Shown here one piece after another: positions 16,349 to 20,619 of a DNA stretch of 20,619 nt. Source of the DNA: an uncultured Clostridia bacterium (GTDB taxonomy: Bacteria; Bacillota; Clostridia; Christensenellales; UBA1242); the NCBI GenBank assembly GCA_948434855.1, contig CAOJFR010000021.1:1-20619 (forward strand), written 5' to 3'. The translations under genes and the position numbers were made by a program. Below the pieces are notes generated by a model that saw nothing but the letters and a program-made list of their open reading frames with translations, did not search any database and was not told where the DNA came from. Numbering within the stretch: the stretch's first letter is position 1; the number at the start of each line of letters is the position of its first letter.

Positions 16349-16918
16349 ATGAAATTAAAAGATAGAATCAAAACTTATAATTTTTGGGTTAGCCTTATAA
16401 GTGCACTATTTTTAATTATAAACATTATTGGTCAAAAATTTAATTTTCATATAGACGAACTTTTATTTAATGACCTCTTAACTTCTCTTTGTGGAATATT
16501 GGTTTTATTGGGTATTATTGCACCACCAACATCACCAAAGCCTGACAAAATTCAAAACCCTAATTTTGAAGATGAATCAAGCACAAAAAAAGATGATACT
16601 AATTTTTTGGAGAAAGATGACGAAACAAAATTTGTTGCAGAAACAAATTCAGCAAATGAAAAACCAAAAACTGAGCAAAGTGAAACTATTTATAATGCAA
16701 AAGAAGGGAATGAAAGTTCTTTTAATGCTGAAGATGAAAAAACAAATGATGACTTTATAACAGAGCCAGTTTCAACATTTTGTGATGAGACACAAGAAAA
16801 CATGAGTGAAAATAACAGTGAATTTATTTTTATTAGCACAGAACCTGTAAATGAAACTAAACCTCATGAAAATTTGACTGAAAGTTACGAAGTTAAACCA
16901 ACTGATGTTGAAATTTAA
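16349..16918 (+). CDS. phiLC3-like phage holin with long acidic tail
   Basis: A 189-residue protein. Residues 1-65 match the phiLC3-type holin layout: MKLKDRIKTYNFWVSLISAL, TM1 (about 11-28), a short polar loop, TM2 (about 42-58, LTSLCGILVLLGII), then PPTSPKPD in place of the family's DPTT motif. Holins permeabilise the membrane at lysis. The remaining ~125 residues form an unusual Glu/Asp/Asn/Thr-rich, low-complexity tail, much longer than family members usually carry. It is preceded by AAAGGGG (16337-16343) and followed by the operon terminator. No endolysin lies beside it, so either lysis uses a host hydrolase or the tail gives the protein another function. Confidence 0.75.
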   Translation: MKLKDRIKTYNFWVSLISALFLIINIIGQKFNFHIDELLFNDLLTSLCGILVLLGIIAPPTSPKPDKIQNPNFEDESSTKKDDTNFLEKDDETKFVAETNSANEKPKTEQSETIYNAKEGNESSFNAEDEKTNDDFITEPVSTFCDETQENMSENNSEFIFISTEPVNETKPHENLTESYEVKPTDVEI

Positions 16919-16941
16919 TATTGCACATATAGCTAAATTAT

Positions 16942-16971
16942 AAAAAGGGGAACTTGTTTCTCCTTTTTTTT
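16942..16971 (+). terminator. Rho-independent terminator of the phage operon
   Basis: A run of As, GGGGAAC, a short loop, GTTTCTCC and a run of eight Ts form a stem (with one G-U pair and one bulge) and U-tract 24 bases after the holin stop. It separates the phage block from the host operon. Confidence 0.8.
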
Positions 16972-16981
16972 ATAAATTTAT
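16967..16981. repeat. Right copy of the 15-base direct repeat flanking the phage block
   Basis: Identical to 4932-4946. It includes the T-tract of the terminator, so its sequence is partly explained by that signal. Confidence 0.35.
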
Positions 16982-17010
16982 TTCTTAAAATTAGATTGTA
17001 TTAAAAATAC

Positions 17011-17039
17011 TTGATTTATTTAACTTTTATCTATATAAT
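17011..17039 (+). promoter_or_regulatory. Sigma-A promoter of the membrane protein-RNase J operon
   Basis: TTGATT (17011-17016), a 17-base spacer and a consensus TATAAT (17034-17039). Transcription would begin near 17046, giving a leader of ~55 bases. It is the best promoter in the window. Confidence 0.8.
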
Positions 17040-17101
17040 AAAAACAAGATTAAAAGGTTTTTTCTAAATATTTTAATAAATAATTTTCAGGGCGGATTTT
17101 T

Positions 17102-18124
17102 ATGTCTTATAAAAATACTATGAAGCTTTTTGCTTCTAACTTTATGCTTGTATGGAAGCAACTTTTATATTTATTTATTGTGGTTGTGGTTTTTGGTGCA
17201 ATAGCTTATTCTGTATCAATTCCGTTTATTGATCTTTTGAAATCTTGCAATGCAGGTGAGAAGTTCATCTCAATTTTTAAAACCGCTTACAATTCTCCAA
17301 GCGAACTATTTTTGTATGTTTCTAATTGCTTTAGAGGAGTTTTTAGTTTAATTTCTGAAAACTTTGGACATATTTATTTAAGTTTAATAGGTTTATTCTT
17401 TTTTGGTTTTATATTTCCGTTTGTTTTAATTCAAATGTCAATTTATAACATTAATTCAATTTTGTTTCAAAAACTTACCATGAATATGGAAGCAAACTAT
17501 TTTCAAAATGGTGTTAAAACTTTAAAGCATTCAATTTTATATGCCTTAACAAACATTTTGTTAAATATACCTTACTTTGCAATATTAGTTTTGTTATTCT
17601 TTATTTATCTACAAATTGCAACAACAATTCTTGGTTCAATTTTGGGTTTGGTAGGACTATCAGCTCTGCTTATAATTTTAAGGTCAATCAAAATTTCACT
17701 TTTTACTTGTTATACTGGATATATGGTTGAACACAGTTGCAGCCCATTTGTTGCATTTGGAAAGGGAATTGTTTACTTAACCAAACAGTTTTGGAAGGTT
17801 TTATCAACAAGCATAATTATGCACCTAACAATAATTTTTGTAATTAGCTTTATTGCTGTCTTTACATTTTTGTCTGGACTTATTGTTTTGATTCCTGCAG
17901 CATTTATTTTAATTTCAACATACAATTTGGTTATTTATCAAAACATTAAAGGTGAAAGATATTATCTTGGAAGCAATGTGATTTTTAATCCCGTGCAATA
18001 TAAAGTTAAAACAAACGAAAGCTTAAATCAAACTAACATTCCAGAAGAAGCAATTGAAATTAGCCCAAAAGCTAAAAATACTAAGAAAAAACGCAAAAAT
18101 TCAAAATCTAATATTAAAAAATAA
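17102..18124 (+). CDS. Polytopic membrane protein with basic C-terminal tail
   Basis: A 340-residue protein with about six membrane helices (approximately 21-42, 90-112, 148-172, 174-196, 236-260 and 262-280). A conserved-looking segment follows (NIKGERYYLGSNVIFNP), then a strongly basic tail (KNTKKKRKNSKSNIKK) that should lie in the cytoplasm and could touch RNA or phospholipid. No transporter or enzyme motif is recognisable. It begins after AGGGCGG (17089-17095) and is followed after nine bases by RNase J, so the two are co-transcribed. An envelope role linked to RNA turnover would be guesswork. Confidence 0.85.
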   Translation: MSYKNTMKLFASNFMLVWKQLLYLFIVVVVFGAIAYSVSIPFIDLLKSCNAGEKFISIFKTAYNSPSELFLYVSNCFRGVFSLISENFGHIYLSLIGLFFFGFIFPFVLIQMSIYNINSILFQKLTMNMEANYFQNGVKTLKHSILYALTNILLNIPYFAILVLLFFIYLQIATTILGSILGLVGLSALLIILRSIKISLFTCYTGYMVEHSCSPFVAFGKGIVYLTKQFWKVLSTSIIMHLTIIFVISFIAVFTFLSGLIVLIPAAFILISTYNLVIYQNIKGERYYLGSNVIFNPVQYKVKTNESLNQTNIPEEAIEISPKAKNTKKKRKNSKSNIKK

Positions 18125-18133
18125 GGAAAATTT

Positions 18134-20062
18134 ATGGAAGAAAACAACTTTACTAATCAAAATGAAAATTTAACAGAAGAAAATAATGCTAAAAAATTTA
18201 AATCTTCTCATCTTAAAAAGAGAACTTTCTCTGAAAACGAACAAAATGCAGGATCTTATAATGTTGGTGCAAAAAAACAAAATGTCTTATCAGACAACAT
18301 GAAAGCTGATGCACTAAAAAAATTAAATGAAATTAATGCCGATATAAAACTTGAGCAAATTGAACAACAAGAAATTTTAACAACTAATGCTGGAAAAAGA
18401 CATCATAAAAATGGCAACTCTAAAGTTAAGGTTATTTTCCTTGGTGGAATTGGAGAAATTGGCAAAAATATTACTGCTATTGAATATGGCGATGACATGA
18501 TTATTATTGATTGTGGTCTTGCATTTCCTGGCGAAAATATGCCTGGTGTTGATTTGGTTATCCCTGACTTTTCATATATAAAAGAAAATGCTCACAAACT
18601 TAAGGGCATTGTTATTACTCATGGTCATGAAGATCATATTGGAAGTTTGGCATATTTGCTTAAAGATGTTAAAGCTCCGATTTATGGAAGTCAAATAACA
18701 CTTACACTTCTTGATAATAAAATTAGGGAACATAAAATTACTGGAGTTAAAGGTGTTTGCGTTAAACCGGGCTATGTTGTTAGACTTGGGGCTTTTAATG
18801 TTGAATTTGTTAAAGTTAACCACTCAATACCTGGTGCGTTTGCACTTTCAATAGATTCGCCAGCAGGAATAATTTTTCATACTGGTGACTTTAAGATTGA
18901 CTATGAACCTATTGATGGAGAAGTTATTGACCTTCCTAGAATTGCGGAAATTGGAAAAAAAGGTGTTACTTTACTTTTATGTGAAAGCACAAATGTTGAA
19001 CGTTCTGGCTATACACTTTCTGAAAAAAGAGTAGGTGAGACCCTTGAAACAATTTTTACTGAGCACGCTGAAAGAAGACTTTTTGTTGCAACATTCTCAA
19101 GTAACCTTTATCGTGTTGCTCAAATTATTGAGCTTGCAATTAAATATAAAAGAAGAGTAGCTGTTGTTGGAAGAAGCATGATAAACAACATTGAAGCTGG
19201 AATGAAGATTGGTGCATTTAAATTTGATAAAAATGTGTTTATAGATGTTGAAAAAATTGCCTCACTAGATGACAAAAATGTTCTCGTTCTTTCAACCGGA
19301 AGCCAAGGTGAACCAAGAAGTGCACTTTCTAGGTTAGCAAATGGTGAATTTAGCAGAATTGAAATTGGTGAAAACGACACAGTTATATTCTCAAGCTCTC
19401 CAATTCCTGGTAATGAAAACATGATTAATAATGTAATTAACAACTTATATAAAAAGGGTGCTATTGTTGTTTCTGAAGATGTTCACACTTCTGGACACGC
19501 TTGCCAAGAAGAACTTAAAATTATGCACAACCTCTTAAAACCAAAATTCTTTATTCCTGTGCATGGTGAATATCGTCATTTAAAAGAACACATTTTGCTT
19601 GCTGAAAAACTTGGAATGCCAAAGGTTAATTGTCTTATTCCAGAAATTGGTAATGTTGTTGAGCTTACCAAAAATACAATGGCATTTAAGGGAAATGTTC
19701 AGGCAGGTGAACAACTTGTTGATGGTCTTGGAATTGGCGATGCCAGCAGCGTTGTGCTTAGAGATAGAAAACTTTTATCAGAAGATGGTCTTGTTATTGT
19801 GGTTATGGGCGTAAATGATTCAACAGGCGAGCTTATTAATGAACCATATTTAATTACTCGTGGATTTATTTATAATGACGAGGCAGATAAAATTGTTGAA
19901 GAAGCAAAAGAGGTTTTGCATGACACAATTGCAGCAATGAATTTCCGTGAAAATCATGATTGGAACGATATTAGAAATTCTATCAGAAAACCACTTAGAA
20001 ATTTCTTCTATAAACGAACAATGAGAACCCCTATGATTTTACCAATAATATTTAGAGTGTAG
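18134..20062 (+). CDS. rnj: Ribonuclease J
   Basis: A 642-residue metallo-beta-lactamase/beta-CASP RNase that matures and degrades mRNA and rRNA (5'-3' exo- and endonuclease). Metal ligands: HGHEDH (163-168), His230 in NHSIPGAF, and His249/Asp252 in HTGDFK. Beta-CASP motifs: LCESTNVERSGYT (282-294), STGSQGEPRSA (387-397), HTSGHA (451-456) and PVHGEYRHL (475-483). All look intact. The C-terminal domain is present, ending in KRTMRTPMILPIIFRV. The first ~95 residues, before VKVIFLGGIGEIGKN, are an Asn/Glu/Lys-rich extension absent from the ~555-residue core form and likely disordered. The start follows AAGGAAAA (18124-18131). One base separates its stop from the methyltransferase ATG. Confidence 0.95.
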   Translation: MEENNFTNQNENLTEENNAKKFKSSHLKKRTFSENEQNAGSYNVGAKKQNVLSDNMKADALKKLNEINADIKLEQIEQQEILTTNAGKRHHKNGNSKVKVIFLGGIGEIGKNITAIEYGDDMIIIDCGLAFPGENMPGVDLVIPDFSYIKENAHKLKGIVITHGHEDHIGSLAYLLKDVKAPIYGSQITLTLLDNKIREHKITGVKGVCVKPGYVVRLGAFNVEFVKVNHSIPGAFALSIDSPAGIIFHTGDFKIDYEPIDGEVIDLPRIAEIGKKGVTLLLCESTNVERSGYTLSEKRVGETLETIFTEHAERRLFVATFSSNLYRVAQIIELAIKYKRRVAVVGRSMINNIEAGMKIGAFKFDKNVFIDVEKIASLDDKNVLVLSTGSQGEPRSALSRLANGEFSRIEIGENDTVIFSSSPIPGNENMINNVINNLYKKGAIVVSEDVHTSGHACQEELKIMHNLLKPKFFIPVHGEYRHLKEHILLAEKLGMPKVNCLIPEIGNVVELTKNTMAFKGNVQAGEQLVDGLGIGDASSVVLRDRKLLSEDGLVIVVMGVNDSTGELINEPYLITRGFIYNDEADKIVEEAKEVLHDTIAAMNFRENHDWNDIRNSIRKPLRNFFYKRTMRTPMILPIIFRV

Positions 20063-20063
20063 A

Positions 20064-20619
20064 ATGGAATTAATTAATATTGAAACAAATGCAAAACAAT
20101 ATGGTGTTCCGATAATAAGAACAAAAAGTCATGAAATTTTAGCAAGACTTGTAAATGAAAATAAACCACTCCATATTCTTGAAATTGGAACGGCAGTTGG
20201 ATATAGTGCAATAACTATGCTAGAAAATTGCTTGGGTGATATAATTACAATTGAACATAACAAAGAATATGCAAAAATTGCTAAACAAAATCTTAGAAAT
20301 GCAAAACTTGCATCACGTGCAAAAATTGTTATTGGTGATTGCATGGTAATTTTAGCCAAGATGATTGCAAGCAAAAAATATGATAACTATTTTGATTTTA
20401 TATTTTTAGATGGTCCCAAAGCACAATATAATTCAATGCTTAATTTGCTTATTTTAATGCTAAAAGACAATGGAGTTTTTGTTGCAGATAATGTGCTTTT
20501 TAGAGGTTATGTTTTAGGTGATGCAAAAGCTCCAACAAAACGCTATAAAACAATAGTTAAAAGATTAAATGAATTTATAGAAAACTGCAAAAATTGCCCA
20601 GATTTAGTTGAATTTTCAT
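20064..20619 (+). CDS. trmR: O-methyltransferase, YrrM/TrmR type, partial (runs off right edge)
   Basis: 185 codons are visible of a family usually ~210-220 residues long. Class I SAM-dependent fold: motif I ILEIGTAVGYSAI, the acidic SAM contact TIEHNKEYAKIAK, an aspartate loop DFIFLDGPKAQY and metal-site motif VADNVLFRGYV. The last two are typical of the catechol-O-methyltransferase-like YrrM proteins. The Bacillus subtilis member TrmR methylates 5-hydroxyuridine in tRNA wobble positions. That specificity is by family inference. It lies one base after RNase J, so it is co-transcribed with it and probably coupled. Confidence 0.8.
   Translation, partial: MELINIETNAKQYGVPIIRTKSHEILARLVNENKPLHILEIGTAVGYSAITMLENCLGDIITIEHNKEYAKIAKQNLRNAKLASRAKIVIGDCMVILAKMIASKKYDNYFDFIFLDGPKAQYNSMLNLLILMLKDNGVFVADNVLFRGYVLGDAKAPTKRYKTIVKRLNEFIENCKNCPDLVEFS

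Larger units (their letters stand above)
4997..16918 (+). mobile_element. Phage-like capsid and short-tail morphogenesis module
   Basis: Thirteen co-directional genes encode packaging (terminase), portal, scaffold, capsid, connector, tail hub proteins and a holin, in the order usual for tailed phages. There is a scaffold gene rather than a maturation protease. No tape measure, sheath, baseplate, integrase, repressor, replication or endolysin gene is present in the window, so this is not a complete self-sufficient prophage as seen here. The tail set most resembles a podovirus-like particle. Host genes with their own promoters lie directly on both sides, and base composition is the same inside and outside. 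Confidence 0.8.

Noticed and set aside
19120..19443. A 107-codon open frame antisense to RNase J
   Set aside because: It lies wholly within the conserved RNase J core and has no initiation signals.
1..20619. CRISPR arrays, tRNA or rRNA genes, insertion sequences
   Set aside because: I found no regularly spaced repeats, no tRNA-like cloverleaf or rRNA sequence, and no transposase frame with terminal repeats.

Overview
The window is an AT-rich (roughly 70% A+T), gene-dense stretch of a low-GC Gram-positive bacterium, most likely an uncultured Clostridia-like member of the Bacillota. The grounds are the ribonuclease J gene, Gram-positive lipoprotein and signal-peptide features, strong AGGAGA-type ribosome binding sites, and the codon use. 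I cannot name the genus from sequence alone.

Left flank (1-4914). A very long lipoprotein gene on the minus strand fills 1-2924 and runs off the left edge: 974 codons are open with no stop. It has its own promoter and Shine-Dalgarno sequence. A ~410-base intergenic region with a 15-bp-arm inverted repeat follows. Next come a plus-strand gene for a 196-residue protein with a sigma-region-4-like helix-turn-helix, and a convergent minus-strand gene for a secreted/anchored protein with two SH3-like modules, one membrane helix and a cytoplasmic tail.

Centre (4997-16918). A compact, co-directional phage morphogenesis operon starts divergently from the SH3 gene. Its order is large terminase, probable small terminase, a 56-residue zinc-ribbon protein, portal, scaffold, major capsid protein, small helical protein, head-tail connector, three beta-rich (propeller-like) tail proteins, an 86-residue protein and a phiLC3-like holin with a long acidic tail. 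Most genes overlap by 1-23 bases, which suggests translational coupling. A rho-independent terminator closes the operon at 16942-16971. The layout resembles the head and short tail of a P22/podovirus-like particle: scaffold but no protease, connector, propeller hub, no tape-measure or sheath genes. No integrase, replication, repressor or endolysin gene is visible anywhere in the window. Base composition matches the flanking host genes. The block could therefore be a prophage remnant, a satellite-like capsid element, or a domesticated particle such as a gene transfer agent.

Right flank (16982-20619). A clean sigma-A promoter (TTGATT-17-TATAAT) drives a host operon: a six-helix membrane protein, ribonuclease J with a ~95-residue N-terminal extension, and the start of an O-methyltransferase of the YrrM/TrmR type that runs off the right edge. 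I saw no tRNA, rRNA, CRISPR array, insertion sequence or transposase.
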